Position numbers and translations under genes: made by a program. Positions 1 through 9,245 of a DNA stretch of 64,000 nt are shown piece by piece. The stretch is from CAITWD01 sp963842065 (GTDB lineage: Bacteria; Actinomycetota; Thermoleophilia; Miltoncostaeales; Miltoncostaeaceae). Within the stretch, counting starts at the first letter, position 1. Each line of letters starts with the position of its first letter. The stretch lies in NCBI GenBank assembly GCA_963842065.1, contig CAWJEW010000006.1, positions 310,001 through 374,000 on the forward strand. Direction: 5' to 3'. The notes beneath the pieces are model-generated. The model saw only the letters and a program-made list of their open reading frames with translations. It searched no databases and was not told where the DNA came from.

Positions 1-566
1 ATCCGGGCGAAGTCCTCCTCAAGGACGTTGCGCATCGCCGGCATGTAGAGGGCCGCCGCCGGGTGGTACAGCGGATACAACACTGTCGGGGTTCCTCCGA
101 GGGTGATCCGGAGTTCGCAGCCGTGGACCCGGGAGATGCCGTCCGGACGCCCCGAGAGCAGTTTCGTGGCGAAGTTCCCGAGGCTGCAGATCAGCCGGGG
201 CCGGATGATGGCGACCTGGCGGAACAGATGGTCCTCGCAGGCGGCGATCTCGGCCGGGAGCGGATCCCGGTTCTCGGGGGGCCGGCACTTGAGCACGTTC
301 GCGACGAACACGTCCTGGCGGGTCAGCCCGATCCCCTCCAGCAGCGCGTCAAGCAGCTTGCCGGCCTGCCCGACAAACGGTACGCCAAGCCGGTCCTCGT
401 GGTATCCCGGGGCCTCGCCGACGAACATTACTGCCGCGTTCGGATCGCCGCTGCCGGGCACGACCTGGGTGCGCGTGGCGTGCAGCGCGCAGCGCTCGCA
501 GTTGACCACATGCGCGTTGTGGTAGGCCGTCAAGGCGGCAGCGCGGTCGGTCGCCGAAGGCTCCAT
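1..566 (-). CDS. Type-4 uracil-DNA glycosylase, 3' end beyond window
   Basis: Removes uracil from deaminated DNA (base excision repair). The frame opens with ATG at 566 and stays open to the window edge, so 188 residues are visible and the C-terminus is missing. Family-4 marks seen: CERC at residues 23-26 and two later Cys (in LKCRPP and AACED) that would bind the 4Fe-4S cluster, GEAPG at 50-54 with PFVGQAG after it, CRPPENR, and a late HPAA. It is transcribed away from panC. The family assignment is firm; which subfamily enzyme is less so. Confidence 0.9.
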   Translation of the reverse strand, partial: MEPSATDRAAALTAYHNAHVVNCERCALHATRTQVVPGSGDPNAAVMFVGEAPGYHEDRLGVPFVGQAGKLLDALLEGIGLTRQDVFVANVLKCRPPENRDPLPAEIAACEDHLFRQVAIIRPRLICSLGNFATKLLSGRPDGISRVHGCELRITLGGTPTVLYPLYHPAAALYMPAMRNVLEEDFAR

Positions 567-768
567 ACCGGTGCAGCGTAGTCGCTCATCCGGACGCGGG
601 GCCGGCGCACCCCTTGCACGCGGCGAAACTCTGGGTCTAGACTCCGCGCACACCTCGACACCCGGCATCCGCGCCTGAATCGCGGAGTTGGAGTCACTCG
701 AGCGTGTGCGGGAGATCCCCGTCCAACGGAGCACCGTCGCCTGCGCGCGGTGTGCCTTCATCGGTGAG
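567..768. promoter_or_regulatory. Divergent promoter region, udg / pan operon
   Basis: This 202-bp gap separates the glycosylase from panC. On the plus strand TAGACT at 638-643 is a good -10 box; transcription from it would leave a leader of about 120 nt before the panC ATG at 769. I see no riboswitch-like structure in the leader. An alternative TTG start for panC at 688 would shorten it. Confidence 0.35.
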
Positions 769-1662
769 ATGACGAACTCTTCTCCAGAGCAGTCTGCCGT
801 CGCCGCCCCGGCCGCGGTCCTGAGGTCTGTGTCAGAGGTACGCCGCCATGTGCGTGAGATCCGCGCACATGGCGGCCAAGTGACGTTGGTGCCGACGATG
901 GGCGCCCTGCACGACGGGCACTTGGCGCTGGTGCGCTCCAGCGCGGCCCGCGGCGAGCACGTCGTGGTGAGCATATTCGTCAACCCCGCCCAGTTCGCAC
1001 CACACGAGGACCTGGACCGCTACCCGCGCCAGGAGACGACCGACGTTGCCGTCGCCGCGGAAGCCGGTGCCCTGGCCGTGTTCGTCCCGCCCGTCGCTGA
1101 GGTCTACCCCGACGCGTTCGCGACGACGATTAGCCTCGACGGGCCGGCCCGCGGATTCGAGGGCGAGTTGCGCCCGACGCATTTCGCCGGGGTGGCCACC
1201 GTCGTGGCCAAGCTTTTGCTGATCGTCCATCCGGACCGTCTGGTGTTGGGCCAGAAGGACGCCCAACAGGTCGCCGTCGTGCGCAGGATGATGCGCGATC
1301 TCAACTTCGACGACATCGACCTCGTCGTGCACCCGATCGTCCGGGAAGACGACGGGTTGGCGATGAGCAGCCGCAACCGCTATCTGACCGCCGACGAACG
1401 CCGCGCGGCACGCGCGATGCCGGCCAGCCTCGCCGCGGCCCAGCGCGAGATCGATGCCGGCGAGACCGACGCGGCGCTGATCGCACACGCCGCGCGGCGA
1501 GTGCTCGACGACGCCGCGGGCGTTGTGCCCGACTACGCCGCCGTCGTCGACCCCGACACCTTCTCCCCGCTCACGCGGCTCGATCGCCCGGCGGTGCTCT
1601 GCGTCGCCGCGCGCGTCGGACCGACACACCTGCTCGACAACGCCGTCCTGATCCCCACCTAA
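769..1662 (+). CDS. panC: Pantothenate synthetase
   Basis: Joins pantoate and beta-alanine with ATP to make pantothenate (vitamin B5, CoA precursor) in the cytosol. The class-I nucleotidyl-transferase marks are present: MGALHDGH near residue 45, GQKDAQQ mid-protein and the MSSRN loop before the C-terminal domain. From ATG 769 the protein is 297 aa, near the family norm of about 280; starting at TTG 688 would add 27 residues with no family match. It is the first gene of a tight panC-panD-panB cluster. Confidence 0.95.
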   Translation: MTNSSPEQSAVAAPAAVLRSVSEVRRHVREIRAHGGQVTLVPTMGALHDGHLALVRSSAARGEHVVVSIFVNPAQFAPHEDLDRYPRQETTDVAVAAEAGALAVFVPPVAEVYPDAFATTISLDGPARGFEGELRPTHFAGVATVVAKLLLIVHPDRLVLGQKDAQQVAVVRRMMRDLNFDDIDLVVHPIVREDDGLAMSSRNRYLTADERRAARAMPASLAAAQREIDAGETDAALIAHAARRVLDDAAGVVPDYAAVVDPDTFSPLTRLDRPAVLCVAARVGPTHLLDNAVLIPT

Positions 1663-1680
1663 CCACGACCCGGAGGCACA

Positions 1681-2079
1681 GTGCCGCCCGTCACCCGCAC
1701 CATGCTCAAGAGCAAGATCCACCGCGCCACGGTCACCGACGCGGACTTGACCTACGTCGGCAGTATCACGGTCGACATCGATCTGCTCGAGGCCGCGGAC
1801 ATCCGTCCTTACGAGCACGTGCATATCGTGAACATCAACAACGGTGCGCGCTTCGAGACGTACGCGATTGAAGGCTCGCGCGGCTCCGGCGTCATCTGTC
1901 TCAACGGCGCGGCGGCCCGCCTGGCCCAGCCCGGCGACCTGGTGATCGTGTTGTCGTACGCCCAGTACACCGAGGCCGACACCCAGGGGTACGCGCCCGT
2001 CATTGTGCATGTCGACGACGCGAACCGCGAGATCCAACCCCTTCCGGAGTCGGTCCCCGCCGGCTGGGAAGACCGTTAG
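1681..2079 (+). CDS. panD: Aspartate 1-decarboxylase
   Basis: Makes beta-alanine from aspartate, the second substrate of PanC. It is a pyruvoyl enzyme: the precursor cuts itself between Gly and Ser in the YVGSITVD segment near residues 29-36, and the Ser becomes the pyruvoyl group. Start is GTG 1681, with a GGAGG ribosome site just upstream. The 132-aa length fits. It begins 18 bp after panC and stops 2 bp before panB, so the three genes are surely one transcript. Confidence 0.95.
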   Translation: MPPVTRTMLKSKIHRATVTDADLTYVGSITVDIDLLEAADIRPYEHVHIVNINNGARFETYAIEGSRGSGVICLNGAAARLAQPGDLVIVLSYAQYTEADTQGYAPVIVHVDDANREIQPLPESVPAGWEDR

Positions 2080-2081
2080 CC

Positions 2082-2882
2082 ATGTACACCGTCCCCAGGA
2101 TGTTGGACGACCGGCCCTCCGGCCAGTCGGCACGCGAAATCCGGGCCAGCAAGGGCCTGCGACGCCTGGCGATGCTGACCGCCTACGACTATCCGACCGC
2201 GCTCGCGCTGGATGCCAGCGACCTGGACCTCATCCTCGTGGGCGACAGCCTGGCCGAAGTCGAGCTCGGGCTGGCCTCCACGCGCGAGGTGTCGCTGGCG
2301 ATCATGTGCCATCACGTGCGCGCGGTCCACCGCGGCGTCTCGCGCACGCACCTGGTCGGGGATCTGCCCCACGACACGTATCGGACCCCGCACGAGGCCG
2401 TTGAGAGCGCGCGCGCACTCGTCGCCGCCGGGGCGATGAGCGTCAAGCTCGAGGGGGCCTTGGTCCCGCAGGTCGAGGCCATCATCGCCGACGGCATTCC
2501 GGTCATGGGGCACGTCGGGCTGCTCCCGCAGACCCATACCGAACGGCGCCGCCGCGGCCGGACCCCCGACGAGGCCCGGGAGATCCTCGAGGACGCGATC
2601 GCCCTCGATCGCGCCGGCTGCTACGCGATTGTCATCGAGGCAGTCGACAACGCGGTCGCGGCGTCGATCACGGCGTCCGTCTCGGCCCCGACGATCGGCA
2701 TCGCCGCGGGGCTCGGCACCGACGGTCAGGTGCTGGTCTCGACGGATCTCATCGGCCAACTCCCCGAGCCGCCCCGCTTTGTGACCCCGAAGGCCAACGT
2801 CTTCGAGTTGGTCATCGCGGCGGGGCGGGAATTCGCCGACGAGGTGCGCAGCCCGGATCCGTCCGCGGTGCACGGGCGCTAG
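2082..2882 (+). CDS. panB: 3-methyl-2-oxobutanoate hydroxymethyltransferase
   Basis: First committed step to pantoate: adds a hydroxymethyl group from 5,10-methylene-THF to ketoisovalerate. The TIM-barrel family marks are TAYDYPTA near residue 33, LVGDSLAEV near 52, KLEG and GHVGLLPQT mid-protein. The usual GIGAG loop reads GIAAGLGTDGQ here, a mild variant. Length 266 aa is normal. Last gene of the panC-panD-panB operon. Confidence 0.95.
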   Translation: MYTVPRMLDDRPSGQSAREIRASKGLRRLAMLTAYDYPTALALDASDLDLILVGDSLAEVELGLASTREVSLAIMCHHVRAVHRGVSRTHLVGDLPHDTYRTPHEAVESARALVAAGAMSVKLEGALVPQVEAIIADGIPVMGHVGLLPQTHTERRRRGRTPDEAREILEDAIALDRAGCYAIVIEAVDNAVAASITASVSAPTIGIAAGLGTDGQVLVSTDLIGQLPEPPRFVTPKANVFELVIAAGREFADEVRSPDPSAVHGR

Positions 2883-2969
2883 ATGCCCCGCCGCGGGGGT
2901 GACCCTGCTCTTCTGGCGCGCGCTACCGCACATGGTGGCGCCCGCCGGGCGCCCGCTACCCTGATGGCG

Positions 2970-3419
2970 ATGTCGGTTCACGACCCCAGCTGGAGCGCCC
3001 ACGCACGTGCCGTCCTCGAACACGCCGGCCACCGGCGCGGCGGGGCCCGCGACGAGGTCATCGACCTGCTCGCCGCCCAGTCGTGTGCCCTGAGTGCCCA
3101 CGATATCGATGCGGCCTTGCGGAGCAGAGGTCGCGGCGTCGGTCGGTCGAGCATCTACCGCGCCCTGGAGACCCTCGTCGACTGCGGCCTGGTCAAGCGC
3201 TTGGACGTCGGCCGCGCCGAGGCCTGCTACGAGCCCGCGCGGCCCGGCGGACACCATCATCACCACGTGGTGTGCGAGGTCTGCGGGGATCTGGCGGCGT
3301 TCGACGACCCCGACCTGGAGGATGCCATCGAACGCCTGGGCGCCCGCCTTGGCATGCGCATCGAAGATCACGACGTCCTGCTGCGCGGGACGTGCCGCCG
3401 GTGCGCGGACGCGGCCTAG
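2970..3419 (+). CDS. Fur-family metal-dependent repressor
   Basis: A 149-aa regulator with an N-terminal winged helix (RSSIYRALETL recognition region) and the Fur metal-binding hinge: a run of five His followed by VVCEVCGD near residue 95, with a second CxxC (CRRC) at the C-terminus for structural zinc. I choose ATG 2970 because TACCCT at 2957-2962 sits 7 nt upstream, the layout of a leaderless promoter; ATG 2964 is the alternative. Whether it senses Fe, Zn, Mn or peroxide cannot be told from sequence alone. It is convergent with fumC. Confidence 0.88.
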   Translation: MSVHDPSWSAHARAVLEHAGHRRGGARDEVIDLLAAQSCALSAHDIDAALRSRGRGVGRSSIYRALETLVDCGLVKRLDVGRAEACYEPARPGGHHHHHVVCEVCGDLAAFDDPDLEDAIERLGARLGMRIEDHDVLLRGTCRRCADAA

Positions 3420-3550
3420 CCAGTCCCGCGTCGACGGTGCGCCAAACGACATGACGCGCCTGGACGTCACCGGTGCGGAACCCCGCTGCGCGAGCCCAGA
3501 GCCGGACGCGGTCCGGCGACGCCGAGCGCGCGCCACCGGATCGCGAATGC

Positions 3551-4864
3551 CTACTCGGCGACTCCGGAGCCTGCGGCGATCTCGCGCAGGTTCAGCGCGG
3601 TGGTGAGTGTGTCCTCGTCGACACCGTGCTCACGGGCGACCTCACGCAGCGACCGGCCGGACTTCGTGGCCTCCTTGACGATGTCGCTGGCCTTGTCATA
3701 CCCGATATAGGGATTCAGCGCGGTGGCCACGGCGAGGGTGCCCTCGGCGCTCCGCTCGAGGCCCTCGAGGTTGGGCTGGATCCCCGACACGCACTTGTCG
3801 GCCAGGAGCGTGGCGGCGCTGGTCAGCAGGTGGATGGACTGCAACAGGTTGCGCGCGATCAGTGGGATCCGAACGTTCAGCTCGAAGTTGCCCTGCATGC
3901 CGCCGATGGTGATTGCGGCGTCGTTGCCGATGACCTGCGCGGCGACCTGGGTGACGACCTCCGGAATCACCGGGTTCACCTTGCCCGGCATGATCGACGA
4001 GCCCTTCTGGAGCTCCGGCAGGTAGATCTCGCCCAGACCGCACCGCGGGCCCGAACCCATCCAGGCCAGGTCGGTCGCGATCTTGGTGAGCGACACGGCG
4101 ATGACCTTCAGAACGCCTGAAAGCTCCACCAGGCCGTCGCGGTTGCCCTGCGCTTCGAACGGATGCGCGGGCGGATTGATCGTCAGACCAGTGTCTTTCG
4201 AGAGCAGCTCACGCACACGAGCGGCGAATTCCGGGTGGGTGTTGAGCCCGGTTCCGGTGGCGGTGCCGCCGAGCGGGATCTGCGCCACGCGCGGAGTCGC
4301 GTCCGCAACGCGGGCAATGCCTTGCCGAATCTGTGCCTCATAGCCAGCGAACTCCTGACCCAGTGTGACCGGCACGGCGTCCATAAGGTGGGTGCGGCCG
4401 GACTTGACGAGATCCTTGAACGCGACCGCCTTCGCGCCGAACGCGTCGGCCAGGTGCGTCAGGGCGGGCACGAGCTCCTTGGTGGTTTCCTCCAGTGCGG
4501 CCAGGTGCACGGCCGACGGAAACACATCGTTCGAACTCTGCCCCATGTTCACGTGGTCGTTCGGGTGCGCGCCGGAGAGGTTCGCAAGCACCTCGTTGGC
4601 GTTCATGTTCGACGACGTCCCGGACCCGGTCTGGAACACGTCCACCGGGAATTGGTCGTCGTGCTTTCCCTGGGCGACCTCATCGGCGGCGGCAGCGATC
4701 TTGCCGGCCAGATCCGCATCCAAGAGGCCCAGGTCCGCGTTCACGCGGGCGGCTGCACCCTTGATCCGGCCCAGCCAACGCAGCACCGGCAACGGTACCC
4801 GCTCACCGGACACCGGAAAGTTGTCGACCGCCTTGCTGGTCTCAGCACCCCACAGCTCCGCCAT
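3551..4864 (-). CDS. fumC: Class II fumarate hydratase
   Basis: Interconverts fumarate and malate in the TCA cycle. The superfamily signature GSSIMPGKVNP lies about two thirds along; TGSGTSSNMN, SSNDVFPS and SGRTHLMDA active-site stretches are intact. The protein begins directly at the ELWGAET segment, about 17 residues shorter than usual FumC, and the same frame has a stop codon 14 codons upstream, so no longer N-terminus is available without a non-standard start. It follows the M20 peptidase gene on the same strand by 64 bp. Confidence 0.93.
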   Translation of the reverse strand: MAELWGAETSKAVDNFPVSGERVPLPVLRWLGRIKGAAARVNADLGLLDADLAGKIAAAADEVAQGKHDDQFPVDVFQTGSGTSSNMNANEVLANLSGAHPNDHVNMGQSSNDVFPSAVHLAALEETTKELVPALTHLADAFGAKAVAFKDLVKSGRTHLMDAVPVTLGQEFAGYEAQIRQGIARVADATPRVAQIPLGGTATGTGLNTHPEFAARVRELLSKDTGLTINPPAHPFEAQGNRDGLVELSGVLKVIAVSLTKIATDLAWMGSGPRCGLGEIYLPELQKGSSIMPGKVNPVIPEVVTQVAAQVIGNDAAITIGGMQGNFELNVRIPLIARNLLQSIHLLTSAATLLADKCVSGIQPNLEGLERSAEGTLAVATALNPYIGYDKASDIVKEATKSGRSLREVAREHGVDEDTLTTALNLREIAAGSGVAE

Positions 4865-4928
4865 TAGGCTCCCTTCGTCAATTGACTTCGCCCGAACACT
4901 TCAGGTCATACAGGGTCAGTCCCGGAGA

Positions 4929-6251
4929 CTAGCGCCCGAGCTTGCCGATGGCGGCAAAGATGGCCATGGCCGCGGACGTGCCGAGCTCGAGATGATCGAC
5001 CCGCAGGTGCTCGTTGGGTCCGTGGATCCCGTCGTCCGGCAGGGCAAACCCCGACAGCACGGTCGGGATCCCGCGCCCGGCGAGCGTCGCCACGATCGGG
5101 ATGCTGCCGCCACTGCGGACCGGGACGCACGGCCATCCGGTCGATGCCGCGATGGCCTGGGATGCCGCACGCAACACCGGGTCCCGCGGATCGCACAGCG
5201 CGGGGTCCGCGACCCCGAGCGGCTCGATGCCGACCTCGGCGCCGGCTGGTGCGGCGGCGAGGATTAGGCGGTCCAGCGACGCGGCCAGACCATGGGCGTC
5301 CTGGCCCGGGGCGACCCGCAGCGAAAGCGTGGCGGTCGCCACGCTGACCAGATTGGTCTTGACCGCCGTTGGCTCTCCGCAGCTGATGCCGTGGATCTCC
5401 AACGACGGCGCCGCGACGGTGCGGCGGTAGAACTCGGCCGCGGCGCGGGCGTCGGCCGGCACCAGCCCGGCGTCGGCGAGCATCTGAGCGCCGGTCGGCA
5501 GATCGGCCCACGCGGCCCGCTCATCTGGGGACGGCTCGGCGATTCCGACGCACAGGTCCGGGTGCAGCACGCCGTCGTGGGCGATCACCTGATCGAGCAC
5601 CCGGACCAGGACGTGCGCGGCGTTGAGCCCGGCACCGCCGTACAAACCGCTGTGGGCATCCTGGGGCGCGGTGCGCACCTGCACGCGCCGGTACACCAGC
5701 CCGCGCAGCCCGGCGCAGATCATCGGCCGTCCGGGCCCGATCATCGGCGCATCGAAGATCAGGGCGGCGTCGGCCGGTGCGCTGTCGTCGGCCACGAACC
5801 GCACGGCGCTCTCGCCGCCGCATTCCTCCTCCCCGTCGATCACAAAACGCACGTGCACCGGCAGAGGCCCGTCGGCGGCGAGGCGCTGCACCGCGGCGAC
5901 GAGCATGAACAGATTGCCCTTGTCGTCGCTGGTCCCACGTCCGTACAGGTTCCCGTCGCGGATCTCCGGCGCAAAGGGATCCGAGAGCCATGCCGCGCGG
6001 TCGCCGACCGGCTGGACGTCGTAGTGGCCGTAGACGATCACGCGCGGCGCGTCGGAGACCCCGGCGGGGACGTCGCCGATCAGCAGCGGATGGCCGCCGT
6101 TGCGCACCACCTCGGTGGTGCCGCCGGCGCGTGCGATCTCCTGCGCCAGCAGTTCGACCGCCCGGTCCATGTCCGGCGCGTGCTCGGCGACCGCACTGAC
6201 GCTCGGGATCCGCAGCAGCGCAAAGAGCCGTTCACGTTCGTCTGGCGTCAT
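4929..6251 (-). CDS. M20-family dipeptidase/carboxypeptidase
   Basis: Cytosolic zinc peptidase that probably cleaves dipeptides or short peptides. Metal-site motifs are in order: VYGHYDVQP near residue 72, GRGTSDDKG near 105, DGEEECGG near 140 and the late HGPNEH. The dimerisation lid domain lies between. At 440 aa it matches the dipeptidase branch of M20. It sits 39 bp after uvrA on the same strand. The exact substrate cannot be read from the sequence. Confidence 0.88.
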   Translation of the reverse strand: MTPDERERLFALLRIPSVSAVAEHAPDMDRAVELLAQEIARAGGTTEVVRNGGHPLLIGDVPAGVSDAPRVIVYGHYDVQPVGDRAAWLSDPFAPEIRDGNLYGRGTSDDKGNLFMLVAAVQRLAADGPLPVHVRFVIDGEEECGGESAVRFVADDSAPADAALIFDAPMIGPGRPMICAGLRGLVYRRVQVRTAPQDAHSGLYGGAGLNAAHVLVRVLDQVIAHDGVLHPDLCVGIAEPSPDERAAWADLPTGAQMLADAGLVPADARAAAEFYRRTVAAPSLEIHGISCGEPTAVKTNLVSVATATLSLRVAPGQDAHGLAASLDRLILAAAPAGAEVGIEPLGVADPALCDPRDPVLRAASQAIAASTGWPCVPVRSGGSIPIVATLAGRGIPTVLSGFALPDDGIHGPNEHLRVDHLELGTSAAMAIFAAIGKLGR

Positions 6252-6290
6252 CTCGGGTGTTCGTCCTTGTCGTGGCTGGAGACAGGCCGT

Positions 6291-9194
6291 CTACCGGGCC
6301 GCGGTGGCGGTGCGCGGCGGGCGGCGCGAGCGGCGGCGGCTGGGCGGGGCGGCGCTCCCCAACGCGCCGGTCAAGAACTGCCCGGTAAAGGACCCGGGCG
6401 TCGCCGCGATCTGCTCGGGGGTGCCCTGCCCGATCACCGTGCCGCCGCCTGCGCCACCTTCGGGCCCGAGGTCCACGAGCCAGTCCGCGCACTTGATGAC
6501 GTCGAGGTTGTGCTCGATCACCAGTACCGTGTTGCCGGAGTCCACGAGCCGCTGCAGGACCTGCATCAGGCGCTCGATGTCTGCCAGGTGCAGCCCGGTG
6601 GTGGGCTCGTCGAGCACGTAGAGGGTCCGCCCGGTGGCGACGCGGGACAGCTCGGCCGCCAGTTTGACGCGCTGTGCCTCGCCGCCGGAGAGCGTCGTCG
6701 CCGGCTGACCCAGCCGGATATAGCCGAGCCCGACGTCGTCGAGCGTCCGCAGGCGCCGGTGGATCCGAGGCACCGCGGCGAAGGCCTCGACGGCATCGCT
6801 CACGCTGAGCTGCAGGACCTCGGCGATGTTGCGCCCGCCGTAGCGCACCGTGAGCGTCTCGCGGTTGTAGCGCTGCCCGCCGCAGACCTCGCATGGCACG
6901 TAGACATCGGGCAGGAAGTGCATCTCGATCGTGATCGTCCCGTCGCCCTTGCAGTTCTCGCAGCGGCCGCCCTTGACGTTGAAGCTGAACCGGCCCGGCG
7001 TGTAGCCGCGGGCCCGGGCGTCGCTGGTCATCGAGAACAGATGGCGGATGTGATCGAACACACCGGTGTACGTCGCCGGGTTGGATCGCGGCGTGCGTCC
7101 GATCGGCGACTGGTCAATGTCGATGACCTTGTCGAAATGCTCGAGGCCCTCGATGCGCGCGTGGCGCCCGGCCCGCTGCGGGCGGCGCGAGAGGCGCCCG
7201 GAGAGCGCCTTGAGGATGACCTCGTTGACCAGCGTCGACTTTCCTGAACCCGACACGCCGGTCACGCACGTCAGTACGCCGACGGGGATCTCCACGTCCA
7301 CATCGCGCAGGTTGTGCTCGCGCGCGCCGTAGACCCGCAGCCAACCGCGCCCCGTCCGCCGGACCGCCGGCATCTCGATGCGACGGCGCCCCGATAGGTA
7401 CGCGCCCGTGATCGACCCCGGCGCGTCCTGCACCTGCGCCGGCGTCCCTTCGGCCACGACGTGCCCGCCGTGCTCGCCCGCCCCGGGGCCCATGTCGATC
7501 AGGTGGTCGGCGGCGCGCATCATGTCCTCGTCGTGCTCGACGACCAGCACGGTGTTGCCCTGGTCCCGCAGGCGCTCGAGGGTGCCGATCAGCTTGCGGT
7601 TGTCGCGCTGATGCAGCCCGATCGACGGTTCGTCGAGAATGTAGAGCACGCCCATCAGGCCCGACCCGATCTGCGTCGCCAGCCGGATGCGCTGCGCCTC
7701 CCCGCCGGACAGCGTGCCCGCGGCGCGGTCGAGGGTCAGGTACCCGACGCCGACGTCGGCCAGGAATCGCAGCCGCTCGGTGATCTCGCGGATCACCCGC
7801 TCGCCGATCATCGCCCGCGTCGGATCGAGGCTCAGCGCCTCGAAGAACGCGAGCCCGTGCTCGACCGACAACTGGGTCACCGCGAAGATCGACCGGTCGC
7901 CGACCGTGACCGCCAGGCTCTCCGGACGCAACCGTGCGCCGCCGCAGGCGGCGCACGGCCGCAGCGACATGTACTGCTCAACCGACTCCCGCACGGCCGG
8001 CGACATCGAGTTTGTGTGTTGGCGCCGCAGCTGGGGCAGCACGCCCTCGAACCATCCGACCGGGTTCTGGCGCCCTTTGCGCGGGCCCAGGTACATGCGC
8101 TGCCGCCGGCCGCCGGGCGGTCCGACCAGCAGCAGTGCCTGCTGGTCTGGGTCGAGGTCGCGCCACCGGACATCCAGCGGGATCTCGTATTCCTCGGCAA
8201 TCGCCCGCAGCAGCAGGTCGTAGTAGTCCGTCGTGCGGTCGGCCCAGGGGATGAGCGCGCCCTGGGCGAGCGTGCGCTCGGGGTCGACGACCAGCTCGGG
8301 GTCGATTTCCGGCATGAACCCCAGCCCCGTGCACGACAAGCAGGCCCCGTGAGGGTTGTTGAACGAGAACACCCGGGGTGCGAGTTCGGCGAGCGAGGCC
8401 CCGTGCTCGGGGCAGGCGAACTTCTCAGAGTAGGTCCACGACCGCCCTTCGCCGCCGACCTCCTGGATGCGCACGAGCCCGTCCGCCAGCTGCGCGGCGG
8501 TCTCCAGACTCTCGGTCAGGCGGCGGCGCAGATCGTCGCGCATCACGAGCCGGTCGACGACGACCTCGATGGTGTGCTGGTGGGTCTTCGCCAGTGGCGG
8601 GACCTCTTCGAGGAGCATGACGGCACCGTCGACCGCCACCCGCGTGAAGCCCTCCCCGCGGATCTGCTCGAGCACGTCCTTGTGCTCACCCTTGCGCCCG
8701 CGCACCATCGGCGCCATGACCATGAAGCGCGTCTCGGTGGGAAGGGCGAGGACGCGATCGACAATCTGCTCGACGCTCTGGCCCGCGATCGGGCGGCCGC
8801 AGACCGGGCAATGCGGTTCGCCGATCCGGGCGAACAGCAGCCGCAGATAGTCGTACACCTCGGTGACCGTGGCGACCGTGGAGCGCGGGTTGCGGCTCGT
8901 GGTCTTCTGGTCGATCGAGATCGCCGGGGAGAGTCCCTCGATGTGGTCGACGTCGGGCTTGTCCATCTGCCCGAGGAACTGACGCGCGTAGGCGGACAGG
9001 CTTTCCACGTAACGCCGCTGGCCCTCGGCGTAGAGAGTGTCGAAGGCGAGGCTCGACTTTCCGCTGCCCGACAGGCCCGTGATGACCACCAGCGCGTCGC
9101 GCGGGATCTCGACGGTGATGTCCTTGAGGTTGTGTTCGCGCGCGCCCACCACGCGCAATGCGTCCGGGGCGTGGGTGCGGGGTGATTCGGGCAC
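6291..9194 (-). CDS. uvrA: Excinuclease ABC subunit A
   Basis: Damage-sensing ATPase of nucleotide excision repair; loads UvrB at lesions. Two ABC modules are visible: Walker A GLSGSGKSSLAF near residue 40 with signature LSGGEAQRIRL near 490, and GVSGSGKSTLVNEV near 645 with LSGGEAQRVKL near 835. Zinc-finger cysteines occur in the insertion domains, including CENC paired with CEVCGGQRYN in the C-terminal half. Length 967 aa is typical. It lies 50 bp downstream of uvrB, the usual pairing. Confidence 0.97.
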   Translation of the reverse strand: MPESPRTHAPDALRVVGAREHNLKDITVEIPRDALVVITGLSGSGKSSLAFDTLYAEGQRRYVESLSAYARQFLGQMDKPDVDHIEGLSPAISIDQKTTSRNPRSTVATVTEVYDYLRLLFARIGEPHCPVCGRPIAGQSVEQIVDRVLALPTETRFMVMAPMVRGRKGEHKDVLEQIRGEGFTRVAVDGAVMLLEEVPPLAKTHQHTIEVVVDRLVMRDDLRRRLTESLETAAQLADGLVRIQEVGGEGRSWTYSEKFACPEHGASLAELAPRVFSFNNPHGACLSCTGLGFMPEIDPELVVDPERTLAQGALIPWADRTTDYYDLLLRAIAEEYEIPLDVRWRDLDPDQQALLLVGPPGGRRQRMYLGPRKGRQNPVGWFEGVLPQLRRQHTNSMSPAVRESVEQYMSLRPCAACGGARLRPESLAVTVGDRSIFAVTQLSVEHGLAFFEALSLDPTRAMIGERVIREITERLRFLADVGVGYLTLDRAAGTLSGGEAQRIRLATQIGSGLMGVLYILDEPSIGLHQRDNRKLIGTLERLRDQGNTVLVVEHDEDMMRAADHLIDMGPGAGEHGGHVVAEGTPAQVQDAPGSITGAYLSGRRRIEMPAVRRTGRGWLRVYGAREHNLRDVDVEIPVGVLTCVTGVSGSGKSTLVNEVILKALSGRLSRRPQRAGRHARIEGLEHFDKVIDIDQSPIGRTPRSNPATYTGVFDHIRHLFSMTSDARARGYTPGRFSFNVKGGRCENCKGDGTITIEMHFLPDVYVPCEVCGGQRYNRETLTVRYGGRNIAEVLQLSVSDAVEAFAAVPRIHRRLRTLDDVGLGYIRLGQPATTLSGGEAQRVKLAAELSRVATGRTLYVLDEPTTGLHLADIERLMQVLQRLVDSGNTVLVIEHNLDVIKCADWLVDLGPEGGAGGGTVIGQGTPEQIAATPGSFTGQFLTGALGSAAPPSRRRSRRPPRTATAAR

Positions 9195-9245
9195 GAGACC
9201 GAGTCTAATGAGGGGTGCCGCCCGGCGCCGTGCCCGGCCGCTGCC

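Noticed and set aside
5292..9185. Very long plus-strand frames opposite uvrA and the M20 peptidase (651 and 574 aa).
   Set aside because: They are antisense to genes with clear motifs, are Arg/Gly/Ala/His-rich, show no domains, and arise from GC-rich codon third positions.
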